Shown: positions 18,340 through 27,071, counted from the stretch's first letter. The stretch is DNA of 64,000 bases from Rossellomorea aquimaris TF-12 (GCF_001648555.1 NZ_LQXM01000020.1:1-64000); one strand, 5' to 3'. The notes: a model not told the origin generated them from the sequence alone. Translations and numbers: made by a program.

Positions 18340-18384
18340 AGTGATTTTATAGTTTTCCAGATGAGAAAGTTTGGTTGTTGGATT

Positions 18385-18421
18385 TAAAAAACGCAAGAGT
18401 TGTGAACTCTTGCGTTTTTTT
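18385..18421. terminator. Bidirectional terminator
   Basis: Stem AACGCAAGAGTT / AACTCTTGCGTT flanked by A6 and T7, between convergent GNAT genes. Confidence 0.9.
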
Positions 18422-18450
18422 GTGAATTTTTTTTTAGATAATTTCTCAAA

Positions 18451-18912
18451 CTATACTATTTTTTCATATTTAAATAATAGAAGTTTTTCAGTAACTTGGA
18501 CTTGATCGATTTTAACGTAACCTCTTTTTTCATAGAAATGTTGATTTCTTTTATTCAAATATGGTGTATATAGACTCCAATCTTTAATGGATGGAAATTC
18601 TGATTCTATTCGTTTTATTATTTTACTTCCCAGACCTTTGTTTTGGTATTCAGTAGACAAGAATAACTTACTTAACCGCATTCTTTTTTCATCCAAGGGG
18701 CGAATATCTATCCCACCAATTACCTGTTTACCCATCCATATTGTGAAGTGAATATAGCGTTCCATATTTTCCATTAATTTTTCTGGTGTATCATTAACAG
18801 GTGTAGAATCATGATCTTCATATATTGCATAATCTTCTGCAAAGACTTCTTTTTGAATTGATATTAATGTATTAATATCATGTGATTCAGTTCTTTTAAT
18901 GCTCAACTCCAT
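18451..18912 (-). CDS. GNAT family N-acetyltransferase, 153 residues
   Basis: Single GNAT domain. The acetyl-CoA loop is YQNKGLGSKI (about residues 90-100), followed by a C-terminal FYEKRGYVK typical of the fold's last strands. Substrate unknown. It is the last gene in a leftward run with the 2H phosphoesterase and another GNAT, with gaps of about 70 and 20 bases. Confidence 0.85.
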   Translation of the reverse strand: MELSIKRTESHDINTLISIQKEVFAEDYAIYEDHDSTPVNDTPEKLMENMERYIHFTIWMGKQVIGGIDIRPLDEKRMRLSKLFLSTEYQNKGLGSKIIKRIESEFPSIKDWSLYTPYLNKRNQHFYEKRGYVKIDQVQVTEKLLLFKYEKIV

Positions 18913-18981
18913 TTACAAACACACCCCTAATGTTTTTCTAACATTAACATAAAGATAGTTTACTATAATTAAGGATAGACA

Positions 18982-19518
18982 TTATTCTTTCTCCAAAGGA
19001 ATATCTATATATTTTTCATACCTTTGGGCTTCCGTGTTTAACTCATACACTCTAATAAAATCCACTTTGAAAATAGGGTATGGAGTCAATTCTTTTTCAG
19101 CTAATTTCTCCATATCCTTAAGATCTTCTTTCTTTAGTCCATACTGTTCTTTTCCAAGCGTTAAGTGAGGAACATAGTCTTCAAGTTCAAAATACTGTTT
19201 TATTAATTCTTCTGAAGGCGAAATTTCTCGGACTATTTTTTGATGTAATACGTATAAATCATCTGAAATAACGCTTAAATATAGAATGTTATCACCAAAA
19301 AATTCGGGTTTATCTAATGATATTTGAAAGGTTTTATAATTCCCACAAACCTTTATAACCTTATTTATCCACTTTTCATCTTGAGATAGCCCTCCTTGAG
19401 CTTTTAAGGTTATATGTGGTTCAACAGCAAATTTCATCCTACATTTTCGTTGGAAATTCACAATTCGTTCCATATATCTTTCAGGTGGGACAATCCCAAT
19501 GAAATACTCTTTCTTCAC
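18982..19518 (-). CDS. 2H phosphoesterase / 2'-5' RNA ligase-like protein (YjcG type)
   Basis: A 178-residue protein with the two HxT/S motifs that define the 2H superfamily: EPHITLK near residue 30 and VPHLTLG near residue 115. Such enzymes act on cyclic phosphates or 2'-5' linkages in RNA. GTG at 19518 is chosen because GGGGAGG lies 6 bases upstream; a longer reading would overlap the preceding GNAT gene and has no site of its own. Confidence 0.85.
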   Translation of the reverse strand: MKKEYFIGIVPPERYMERIVNFQRKCRMKFAVEPHITLKAQGGLSQDEKWINKVIKVCGNYKTFQISLDKPEFFGDNILYLSVISDDLYVLHQKIVREISPSEELIKQYFELEDYVPHLTLGKEQYGLKKEDLKDMEKLAEKELTPYPIFKVDFIRVYELNTEAQRYEKYIDIPLEKE

Positions 19519-19538
19519 TCTTTTCCTCCCCTTTATTT

Positions 19539-20087
19539 TTATAGATTTTCCCATTCATTTCTTAGCAAACTATAAGTAACTACGTCATTGTAATGATCAT
19601 TTATACGTTCAGCATCACGACTTATCCCTTCTTGTTTAAACCCAAGGCGTTCAGGTATCTTTCTGCTTTTAATATTGGTTTCCGCACATTGAATTTCAAC
19701 TTTGTTGAGTAACAGTTCTTCAAATGCAAAATTCATTAGTGCTTTAATACAACTTGTGATTATCCCTTTTCCTTCAGTTTCTTTTGCCAGATAATATCCT
19801 ATGCTTGTATATTTTGTTTTCCAATTAATAAAATGAAATGATACCATCCCAACCAATTTTCCATTCAAGTAAATTCCTGCATTAAAGCCGTTATTTTCAG
19901 CAAACTGGTTTAACCAGATTGGTATAATCGTTTGACGGTAATCATCCGGAGATTTAATGTTATCAACCCAGCCGAGCCATTCTTTAAGATGTGTTCTATT
20001 CCTGTCAACTAACGCATAAACTTCCTCTGAATGGTGAGGTTGCAATAAACCTAAGGTAATTTCTTCATTCACCTTGAACTTAAACAT
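19539..20087 (-). CDS. RimJ/RimL-type N-acetyltransferase (YdaF-like)
   Basis: A 182-residue GNAT protein similar in form to ribosomal-protein alanine/serine acetyltransferases. Visible motifs are IGYYLAKETEGKGIITSC (acetyl-CoA binding), NKVEIQCAETNIKS and ERLGFKQEGI. GGAGGG precedes the ATG. Upstream lies a decayed T-box-like leader in the same orientation, which may once have controlled something here. Confidence 0.88.
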   Translation of the reverse strand: MFKFKVNEEITLGLLQPHHSEEVYALVDRNRTHLKEWLGWVDNIKSPDDYRQTIIPIWLNQFAENNGFNAGIYLNGKLVGMVSFHFINWKTKYTSIGYYLAKETEGKGIITSCIKALMNFAFEELLLNKVEIQCAETNIKSRKIPERLGFKQEGISRDAERINDHYNDVVTYSLLRNEWENL

Positions 20088-20205
20088 AAGATTCCCTCCA
20101 GATATTCACAAAAACTGTTTTCGTGAAAATGTTGTTCTTAAGGTTTGTGCTTGGAGCAGGTGGTGTGAAACTCCTGAAGAAGCAGCAAGAGTGGTATAAA
20201 TAATT

Positions 20206-20330
20206 AAAAACGGCCCCAAATGATAGGGACGAGTTTAAAGCACGTTACCACCCTGATTCAAGATTAGATCGTTTCCTTACTTCCTTCAGATGCCTATTCT
20301 ATTTGGTACCATTATTCTATTACTCATTAA
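20206..20330 (-). promoter_or_regulatory. Decayed T-box-like leader
   Basis: On the minus strand, the bases at 20254-20240 read AGGGTGGTAACGTGC, close to the T-box antiterminator consensus AGGGTGGNACCGCG. After a short gap comes CGTCCC...GGGGCCG followed by five T (20232-20206), like a damaged T-box terminator. I can find no well-formed Stem I or clear specifier. It lies in a 308-base gap before the RimL-like gene. The left end of the gap (20115-20130) also has a word, CTGTTTTCGTGAAAAT, shared with the dispersed repeat. Confidence 0.45.
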
Positions 20331-20395
20331 TGAAAATAGAAATATTTGTTAATAAATACTATAGATCGTTTTAAGAGAACGTTCAACAAATAATT

Positions 20396-20887
20396 TTAAT
20401 TAGTAAAAAATATATGTTCTATCCTCCACCCTTTCTCCATTGTAAGGATACCGTAAGAATAGAATGGCAGTTTGCGTTTGTCTACAGGAGACCCGGAATT
20501 AAATAGAAGTATTCCATTGGTATATCGTAAATATGGTATATGAGAATGACCGAATATAATAATGTCTACTTTTTCATTTTTAAATGCTTCCATCGCTCTC
20601 TTTTCCGTTGTTTTTCCTTTACCATCTCCGTGAACAATGCCTATTTTCACACCAAACAATTCTATCACCTGTCTTTTTGGTAAGACTGCTTGCAATTTTT
20701 CATCATCAACATTGCCAACGACACCTATTAAATCACCATATTTCATAATGTTGTTGTATACTTCTATGGTTTGAAAATCACCAGCATGAATGATAAGTTC
20801 ACTACTTTCTAAGTCTTCTTTAAGCTGAGGTGGAAGATCTCTTCCTTTTTTAGGCATATGGGTGTCAGACATAATGACAATCTTCAT
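20396..20887 (-). CDS. YfcE/MJ0936-type metallophosphoesterase
   Basis: A 163-residue calcineurin-like phosphodiesterase with all family motifs: SDTHMP, HAGDFQ, GVVGNVDD, IVHGDG and GHSHIP, which hold two metal ions. Small proteins of this group cleave phosphodiesters such as cyclic nucleotides, but the substrate here is unknown. AGGAGG precedes the ATG. It follows metG by 14 bases and is probably co-transcribed with it. Confidence 0.9.
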   Translation of the reverse strand: MKIVIMSDTHMPKKGRDLPPQLKEDLESSELIIHAGDFQTIEVYNNIMKYGDLIGVVGNVDDEKLQAVLPKRQVIELFGVKIGIVHGDGKGKTTEKRAMEAFKNEKVDIIIFGHSHIPYLRYTNGILLFNSGSPVDKRKLPFYSYGILTMEKGWRIEHIFFTN

Positions 20888-20901
20888 CGTATCCTCCTAT
20901 T

Positions 20902-22542
20902 CTAATAACCCTTGGAGTATTGGACTAAATATCCCCTCTCCAAATCAATCGTTTCTAAATCAATTCTTTCAAATAAGGGTGCTACATTTTCAATTGTAAA
21001 TTCATTTGGTAATTCAATAGGATGCCATTTAGGTTCCTCTCCGATCTTTAGTTGTTCCCCAATATTTTGCGATGTAAAGGGTAGGAACGGGTGGATCAGG
21101 TTTCTAATAGAAGTTATGATATAAATAAAATCAATTAAGATAGACTTCCCTTTCTCTCGATCTTCTTTTATGATGCTCCAAGGTTTTTTTTCGTCAAATT
21201 GTTTATTTGCCCATCGGACAAAATCAAAAATAGTCTCTAGGCTAAAGCGAATACTGCCTTCCTCAATCAGTTCCCCCACGTTTTCAAAGGTTTCCTTTAC
21301 TTTTTCTGTTATTTCATTGGATACCGTTGTAACGACAACTCTTTTTCCAAATTCCTTTTCATAGAACTTTATCGTACGTTGTGACAGATTTCCTAAAGCT
21401 CCAAGCAATTCACTATTGTGACTATAAATAAACTCTCTCCAAGAAAAGTCTGTATCTCTTTTTTCTGGAGCGTTAATGGTCAGATAATACCGAATGGAGT
21501 CAGGATGGTACCGATTAAGTAAATCCGGTATCCAAACCGCCCAATTGCCACTTGTAGAGATTTTTTTCTTTTCAAGAGTTAAGTATTCATTTGAAATGAT
21601 AAAATCTGGGAGATTCTGATTTTCAATCCCGAGAAGAATAGCTGGCCAAATAATACTATGAAATGGAATATTATCTTTTCCATGTACATAATACGCTTTC
21701 GTTTCACTACTCCAAAAATCTTTCCAGTTACGATTGTTGTCTTTTGCCCATTTTTTTGAAGCACTTAAATAACCGCTCACTGCCTCAATCCAAACATAAA
21801 TTTTTTTATCTTGAAAACCATGAATTGGGACCTCTACACCATTTCCCAGATCCCTTGTAACAGGCCGGTCATGTAGCCCTTCTTCTAGATATCTTTTAGT
21901 TAAATGAATGGCATTCTCTCTCCACTTGGATTCCCTTTCTTTCAGAAAATGTTGCAAAGGTTTTTGGAATTTTGATAATGCAAAATATAAATGCAATGTT
22001 TCCTTCAAGATTGGCTCTTGACCACAGAGTTTACAAGTCTTAACGATTAATTCTGTAGGATCTAGTACTGTGGAACAATGGTCACATTGATCTCCTCGAG
22101 CATTCGCTCCACAAACAGGGCATATTCCTTCAACAAACCGATCTGGTAAGAACTGTTTGTCTTTCTCACAATATGTTTGTTGGACTCTTTTTTCATATAA
22201 CCATCCATTTTTGTGTAGAGTAGTAAAGATGTCTTGAACAACAGCATGGTGTTCTTTATCATCGGTTCTTGTATATATATCATAACTAAAACCCAATTCT
22301 CGAAAACAATCAGCGAATTCTTGATGAAATCGACTGGCTATTTCTTTAATCTCCTTGCCTTCCTGTTTAGCTCGAATGCCTATAGGTGTACCATTACAAT
22401 CGCTTCCTGATACATATAAGACATCTCTTCCCTTCATTCTATAATACCTTGCCAAAATATCTCCGGGTAATAAGGCCGCTATATGTCCTACATGTAAAGA
22501 ACCATTTGCATATGGCCAAGCGCCACCAATAAAAATTGACAT
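20902..22542 (-). CDS. metG: Methionyl-tRNA synthetase, E. coli-type with double zinc knuckle, no C-terminal tRNA-binding domain
   Basis: Charges tRNA(Met) with methionine. The 546-residue protein has HVGH for the HIGH motif. Two CxxC pairs in the connective region (CPVC and CDHC, then CKLC) give a two-knuckle zinc domain. KKISTS replaces KMSKS. It ends after the anticodon-binding helical domain and lacks the Trbp111-like domain of B. subtilis MetS. This suggests a second, alternative MetRS like those found beside the standard one in some Firmicutes, though the other copy is not in this window. ATG at 22542 is chosen for its 8-base spacing from GAGGAGG. Confidence 0.92.
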   Translation of the reverse strand: MSIFIGGAWPYANGSLHVGHIAALLPGDILARYYRMKGRDVLYVSGSDCNGTPIGIRAKQEGKEIKEIASRFHQEFADCFRELGFSYDIYTRTDDKEHHAVVQDIFTTLHKNGWLYEKRVQQTYCEKDKQFLPDRFVEGICPVCGANARGDQCDHCSTVLDPTELIVKTCKLCGQEPILKETLHLYFALSKFQKPLQHFLKERESKWRENAIHLTKRYLEEGLHDRPVTRDLGNGVEVPIHGFQDKKIYVWIEAVSGYLSASKKWAKDNNRNWKDFWSSETKAYYVHGKDNIPFHSIIWPAILLGIENQNLPDFIISNEYLTLEKKKISTSGNWAVWIPDLLNRYHPDSIRYYLTINAPEKRDTDFSWREFIYSHNSELLGALGNLSQRTIKFYEKEFGKRVVVTTVSNEITEKVKETFENVGELIEEGSIRFSLETIFDFVRWANKQFDEKKPWSIIKEDREKGKSILIDFIYIITSIRNLIHPFLPFTSQNIGEQLKIGEEPKWHPIELPNEFTIENVAPLFERIDLETIDLERGYLVQYSKGY

Positions 22543-22572
22543 TATCATTTCCTCCTCTATTCCTGTTCAAAA

Positions 22573-22860
22573 TAAAAAACCCCTCGTCCTTAGATATTCT
22601 ATTGAATATCTAAGGACGAGGGGTTAGCTCGTGGTACCACCTTAGTTTATAGCTTGCTCACACAAGACTATCTCGACAAGTACGGAGCGTGTGCTCGATA
22701 CCGTGACATTGATAACGGATGTACACCCCCGTTCTACCCTACACCACACTGGCTCGAATAGAATGCTCCGAGATCATTTTCCATAAAACTGTACCTTTGC
22801 TTCTTTTCAGCTACCGAAGCTCTCTGATAAAGGACTATTCTATGTACTCTTCTCATCAAT
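22573..22860 (-). promoter_or_regulatory. T-box riboswitch, methionine specifier
   Basis: Leader of metG. The antiterminator core AAGGTGGTACCACGAGC (22643-22627) is followed by a long perfect terminator stem (CCTTAGATATTC / GAATATCTAAGG) and a T-run ending at 22573. In Stem I, GAAAATGATCTC places an ATG specifier at 22777-22775, matching Met. Uncharged tRNA(Met) would stabilise the antiterminator and allow metG expression. Confidence 0.9.
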
Positions 22861-22876
22861 GCATGTTTATTTGTTT

Positions 22877-22906
22877 ATATTATGCCACTATTTTCAAAAA
22901 TTGCAA
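22877..22906 (-). promoter_or_regulatory. Likely promoter of the metG T-box transcript
   Basis: TTGCAA and TAATAT spaced 18 bp, about 15 bases upstream of the T-box 5' end. Confidence 0.55.
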
Positions 22907-23013
22907 CAAGGTTTTAACTCATCTATTCTGTGGAAAGATGCATATATAATGAAGATACTTAAAAAAATCCATTACATGAAGGTTGAACAAGAAAGAATAG
23001 AGGTGAGACATCG

Positions 23014-23610
23014 TTGTTTTCATTACAAAAACAATTTAAACGCCCAAAAGGTATTGTAGGGTGGGTTATTGGAAAAGTCATGGAGTTTGATAATAGAAAA
23101 ATAAACAACTGGTCTATTAATCAATTATCCATTCAAAACAATGATCAAATCCTTGAAGTAGGTTTTGGTCCAGGGTATTGCATTCGACGCATTAGCACTA
23201 AGTTCCCTGATACAACCATCCATGGGGTAGATATTTCTGAAACAATGAAAGAAGCAGCAGCGAAGAAAAATCATCAAGCTATTCTTAAGGGACAAGTCTC
23301 TCTCTATGTACATGACATATCCAAGTTTGAACTAGATAGAGTTCAGTACGATAAAATATTCTCTGTCAATAATTATCCTTTGTGGACTGATAAAAAGAGC
23401 GCACTTTCCCATTTATACAATATGTTAAAAACAGGTGGAACGATAGTGATTACTGTCCAGCCTAGAGGAGATGAAGAAAAAGATAGTAGGGCACAGGAAT
23501 ATGGCGAGAGTATTTACTACGCACTTCATGAAGCTGGATTTAAAGATATTACTCTTTCCTATAAAAACATTAAACCTGCTATAACTGTTTCTGTCCGATG
23601 TACAAAGTAA
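23014..23610 (+). CDS. Class I SAM-dependent methyltransferase
   Basis: A 198-residue Rossmann-fold methyltransferase. Motif I is ILEVGFGPGYCIRRI, motif II HGVDISETM, and the post-motif strands are YDKIFSVNNYPLW and LKTGGTIVITVQP. The target is unknown. The TTG start has GAGGTG 8 bases upstream. It is divergent from metG and ends at a bidirectional terminator. Confidence 0.88.
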   Translation: MFSLQKQFKRPKGIVGWVIGKVMEFDNRKINNWSINQLSIQNNDQILEVGFGPGYCIRRISTKFPDTTIHGVDISETMKEAAAKKNHQAILKGQVSLYVHDISKFELDRVQYDKIFSVNNYPLWTDKKSALSHLYNMLKTGGTIVITVQPRGDEEKDSRAQEYGESIYYALHEAGFKDITLSYKNIKPAITVSVRCTK

Positions 23611-23644
23611 CAATATTGACGAGTATAGGACTATTTTCTATAAA

Positions 23645-23674
23645 AAAACTCCTTAATATTTATTAAGGAGTTTT
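23645..23674. terminator. Bidirectional terminator
   Basis: Stem AAAACTCCTTAATA / TATTAAGGAGTTTT between the methyltransferase and the convergent VOC gene. Confidence 0.85.
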
Positions 23675-23691
23675 CGTAATAATATAGATTT

Positions 23692-24057
23692 TCAACCGGT
23701 ACAAATCATTAATAAATTTCCGTTCACATCACGAAAATTAAAATAAGAAAAGTCAGGAAAAGATATGATGTCTGACTCAATCACCACTTTTTTTGAAAGA
23801 AAGCTGTCACGAACTTTTTCAATTTGATTTGTATGTATATTACAAATTGGAATTTTTGAAGGGGAGGGTGTGAAATCACTTTCAACTTCGAGAGTAAGTG
23901 ATGTTTCTCCCATTTGAAATGTATACACAGGAAGCTGTTCTATTTCTTTATATTGCTCTTCATCTACCTCAAACCCTAAAATACTTTGATACCAATTCAC
24001 TGATTCTTTTAAGTTAGCAACAGGAATAAAAACTGTGTTCAGTTTCCTTTCAATCAT
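23692..24057 (-). CDS. VOC family (glyoxalase/bleomycin resistance-like) protein
   Basis: A 121-residue two-module VOC protein: FIPVANLKESVNWYQSILGF at the N-terminus and YFNFRDVNGNLLMICTG at the C-terminus. The family covers lyases, dioxygenases and binding proteins; the function here is unknown. AAGGAGGAG precedes the ATG. It follows the S66 peptidase by 12 bases and is probably in one operon with it. Confidence 0.85.
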   Translation of the reverse strand: MIERKLNTVFIPVANLKESVNWYQSILGFEVDEEQYKEIEQLPVYTFQMGETSLTLEVESDFTPSPSKIPICNIHTNQIEKVRDSFLSKKVVIESDIISFPDFSYFNFRDVNGNLLMICTG

Positions 24058-24069
24058 TGAAACTCCTCC

Positions 24070-25074
24070 TTATTCAACAGGTTTTTCTAGTAATTGAAAT
24101 TCAATATGATCTTCTACAACAACAAGTTTAGCTTTGATTCCATTCGGAAGGATAAACATAGGATCTGTATGTCCGAAATCTAGATCTGATATGATTGGAA
24201 ATTCATATCCTTCTGTTACTCGGGAAAGTATGGATGATAGTTGATTATCCTTAAACCCCACATGATCATGAAAGCGGCCAACCAGAAGACCTTTAATTTT
24301 AGAAAATACGTCTAGGTGACGTAATTGAGTTAAGTAACGGTCAATTGAAGATGGGGTTTCATCCGGATCATCTTCAATACAGAGGATTGCTCCTTCTAAA
24401 TCTGGAAAGTATTCGGTTCCGGCTAAAAGCAGCATCGTTCCTACATTTGCAGCTATTATTCTTCCTTCAGCTTTTCCTTCCTTAACGATGCTAGGTCCCT
24501 TATTCTCTAGTTGATTTCTTTCCCTGCTGTCTTCTTCGTCCCACCATAGATGTTCCATTACATACTGGGTAGATGGTTTGTAGTGAATGGACTCTCCTTC
24601 TACGAATGTCTTGATAAAGTGATGTTTCGTATAAGGGAGAATACCTCCAAATTCACCAAACTGAGGAAGAACAGCAGGTCCTAAATAAGTTATAAGAGAT
24701 GTTTTCAGATGGATGGCCGTATGTAATGCAGTAATATCACTATACCCTAAAAATATCTTTGGATTTTCCTTTATTAATGAATAGTCCAAGTGTTCGAGAA
24801 GTTGGTGAGAACAAGTTCCACCTATGGTCGTAATGATTGCCTTCACCTCTGTATCTTTAAAAAGGGAATGAAGGTCCTCTATTCTCTCTTCAACAGTACC
24901 AGCCATATATTCTTGAACCCTTAGGGTGTTTGGAGCTACCCTCACCTTAAAACCCATACGTTCTAATTCCTCGATTCCTCTTTTCAGCCGCTTTGGGCAA
25001 TGGGCAGCGACCGGAGATGAGGGTGAACAAATTCCGATGGTATCTCCTTTTTGTAATTTCTTAGGAATAATCAT
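24070..25074 (-). CDS. S66 family peptidase (LD-carboxypeptidase / MccF-like)
   Basis: A 334-residue serine peptidase. The catalytic triad can be placed: Ser112 in FLGYSDITAL, Glu234 in LCIEDDP and His302 in DFGHTDP. The insertions around residues 155-205 are more like MccF, which gives resistance to microcin C-type acyl-sulfamoyl adenylates, than like LdcA, which trims murein tetrapeptides. That preference is an inference. ATG at 25074 gives 9-base spacing from GAGG; the TTG two codons earlier is too close. Confidence 0.87.
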   Translation of the reverse strand: MIIPKKLQKGDTIGICSPSSPVAAHCPKRLKRGIEELERMGFKVRVAPNTLRVQEYMAGTVEERIEDLHSLFKDTEVKAIITTIGGTCSHQLLEHLDYSLIKENPKIFLGYSDITALHTAIHLKTSLITYLGPAVLPQFGEFGGILPYTKHHFIKTFVEGESIHYKPSTQYVMEHLWWDEEDSRERNQLENKGPSIVKEGKAEGRIIAANVGTMLLLAGTEYFPDLEGAILCIEDDPDETPSSIDRYLTQLRHLDVFSKIKGLLVGRFHDHVGFKDNQLSSILSRVTEGYEFPIISDLDFGHTDPMFILPNGIKAKLVVVEDHIEFQLLEKPVE

Positions 25075-25191
25075 GATCAAATGCCTCTCTATTAGAAAAT
25101 TCTATATAGTAAAAGATTAATAGTAATTATTCCTAAAATCAACATAAGATTCCAAATAGTTTATTCTCAATAACAGGATCTGGATTTTTCT

Positions 25192-26835
25192 TTATCTTCC
25201 ACTCAGGTAGGTTTTATAACCCCCGCTTAAATTACTTGCTTTATACCCATTGTTTATAAGAATTTTTGTGGCAAGATACCCCCTTAACCCTACCTGACAT
25301 GAGACGTATATATGCTGGTGTTTTGGTAATTCATGTAGACGTACTCTTAATTGTCCTAGTGGGATATTGACTGAACCAGGAATAAACCCACTCTCTCTTT
25401 CCTCCGGTTCTCGAACATCAACTAAAATACCTCCTTTTTTCACAATGTCATCAATTTCATGATGATGAACAATACTTAAATCCCCTTCAATGATATTTGA
25501 AGCAACGTAACCCGCCAGATTAACCGGATCTTTAGCAGAAGAATACGGAGGGGCATAAGCAAGTTCTAAATCTGCTAAATCCCATACTTTTAATTTACCT
25601 TTAATCGCCGTTGCAATAACATCAATTCGTTTTTCAACTCCTTTATACCCCACTCCTTGTGCACCAAATATGTCTCCTGTTTTCGGATCAAACAACAATT
25701 TCAACGATAACTGACTACCCCCCGGGTAATAAGTAGCATTGGAAAAAGGGTGGGTGTGAATCGCCTCATATTCTATTCCTAAACGTCGTAAAGCCTTTTC
25801 ATTATTACCTGTTGCTGACACAGTTAAATCAAATACTTTTGCCACTGAAGTGCCTAGTGTTCCTTTATAAGAGATGTCTCTTCCATTGATATGGTCTGCC
25901 ACTAACCTGCCTTGACGATTTGCCGGCCACGCTAGTGGTATCATGGTAGGGATTTGTTGAATATAGTCTTTCACTTCGATAACGTCTCCAATGGCATAAA
26001 TATGTTCATCTTCCGTTTGCAAGTGCTCGTTTACTACTATTCCACCCCGTTCCCCTACTTCTAAACCTGCCTCAATAGCTAACTCATTTTCAGGACGCAC
26101 TCCAATAGATAAAAGAGTTAAATCACTATTTAACTCTTTGCCACTTTGTAATACAATCTTTCTTCCTCCTTCTTTAAATTCTTTCACTCCATCCTTCAGA
26201 ATGAGATTTACCCCATGACTTTTCAGTTCCCTGTGTACGAGAGCAGCCATTTCAATATCTATAGGGGCCATCACTTGATTTCCAACCTCAACTACTGAAA
26301 CCTTTAATCCACGATGGTGAAGATTTTCAGCCATTTCTAAACCAATAAATCCTCCACCGATAATAACTGTTTCCTTTGGACTGTTTTCATCAATCCAAGC
26401 TTTAATTTTGTCTGTATCAGGAACATTCCGAAGTGTAAAGAAGTTTTTTGACTCAGTTAGACCTTCAAATTTAGGGACAATAGGACGAGCTCCTGGAGAC
26501 AAAATTAATTGATCATAGCTCTCTTCATATACTTCTTGAGTCATCACTTTTTTAATAGAGACGGTCTTTTTCTCCCGATTGATTCCAATTACTTCACTGA
26601 GATTACGAATATCCAAGTTGAATTTTTTTGACATTCCATCCACTGTCTGAACCAGCAATGCATCTCGATTCGAAATGACTTCCCCAATGTAATAGGGTAA
26701 TCCACAATTCGCAAAAGAAATGTACTCTCCTTTTTCAATAAGGATAATTTCATCTTCTTCACTTAAACGACGTAGTCTGGCTGCTGCAGTCGCTCCACCT
26801 GCAACTCCCCCAACAATCACAATTTTCTTTTTCAT
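25192..26835 (-). CDS. CoA-disulfide reductase with C-terminal rhodanese domain
   Basis: FAD/NAD(P)H-dependent enzyme of 547 residues that reduces CoA disulfide or CoA persulfide. FAD-binding GGVAGGATAA lies at the N-terminus, the single active Cys is Cys44 in SFANCGLPYY, NAD(P)-binding is IIGGGFIGLEMAE, and the second FAD motif is YAIGDVIEV. A rhodanese domain (about residues 455-547) carries the active Cys in SCQVGLRG. Such CDR-RHD fusions handle sulfane sulfur. The two CsoR/CstR-like sites upstream support a role in sulfide/persulfide stress. Confidence 0.93.
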   Translation of the reverse strand: MKKKIVIVGGVAGGATAAARLRRLSEEDEIILIEKGEYISFANCGLPYYIGEVISNRDALLVQTVDGMSKKFNLDIRNLSEVIGINREKKTVSIKKVMTQEVYEESYDQLILSPGARPIVPKFEGLTESKNFFTLRNVPDTDKIKAWIDENSPKETVIIGGGFIGLEMAENLHHRGLKVSVVEVGNQVMAPIDIEMAALVHRELKSHGVNLILKDGVKEFKEGGRKIVLQSGKELNSDLTLLSIGVRPENELAIEAGLEVGERGGIVVNEHLQTEDEHIYAIGDVIEVKDYIQQIPTMIPLAWPANRQGRLVADHINGRDISYKGTLGTSVAKVFDLTVSATGNNEKALRRLGIEYEAIHTHPFSNATYYPGGSQLSLKLLFDPKTGDIFGAQGVGYKGVEKRIDVIATAIKGKLKVWDLADLELAYAPPYSSAKDPVNLAGYVASNIIEGDLSIVHHHEIDDIVKKGGILVDVREPEERESGFIPGSVNIPLGQLRVRLHELPKHQHIYVSCQVGLRGYLATKILINNGYKASNLSGGYKTYLSGR

Positions 26836-26855
26836 GATTATCTCTCCTAACCCAT

Positions 26856-26871
26856 ATACCCATAACGGTAT
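26856..26871. promoter_or_regulatory. CsoR/CstR-like operator, proximal
   Basis: ATACCCATAACGGTAT: inverted arms ATACC / GGTAT with a 6-base centre, 20 bases upstream of the CoA-disulfide reductase start. The form fits operators of the CsoR family, in which CstR senses persulfides. No csoR/cstR gene lies in the window. Confidence 0.55.
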
Positions 26872-26933
26872 TATTTTTGTTAAATTTTTTTAATTTCATA
26901 CTTTTATTTTACTCTAGAAAAAGCAAATTTCAG

Positions 26934-26951
26934 TATACCCCTATATGTATA
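26934..26951. promoter_or_regulatory. CsoR/CstR-like operator, distal
   Basis: TATACCCCTATATGTATA: arms TATAC / GTATA with a C-rich half-site, about 80 bases upstream of the proximal site. Confidence 0.4.
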
Positions 26952-26977
26952 TTTAGTGACAATTTCATATACAGGGC

Positions 26978-27042
26978 TAACGATTGCGAGGGGTCTCCTG
27001 GGGAAGTACGAGCGTGCCAAGAGCCTGAAAACGCAGGCGTTT
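26978..27042. other. GC-rich unexplained patch ending in a hairpin
   Basis: A short stretch clearly richer in G+C than its surroundings. It ends in GCCTG-AAAACG-CAGGC followed by GTTTTAT, like a plus-strand terminator. I cannot assign it to a gene or known RNA. Confidence 0.35.
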
Positions 27043-27071
27043 TATATAAACACAACCTTTAAATAAAAATA

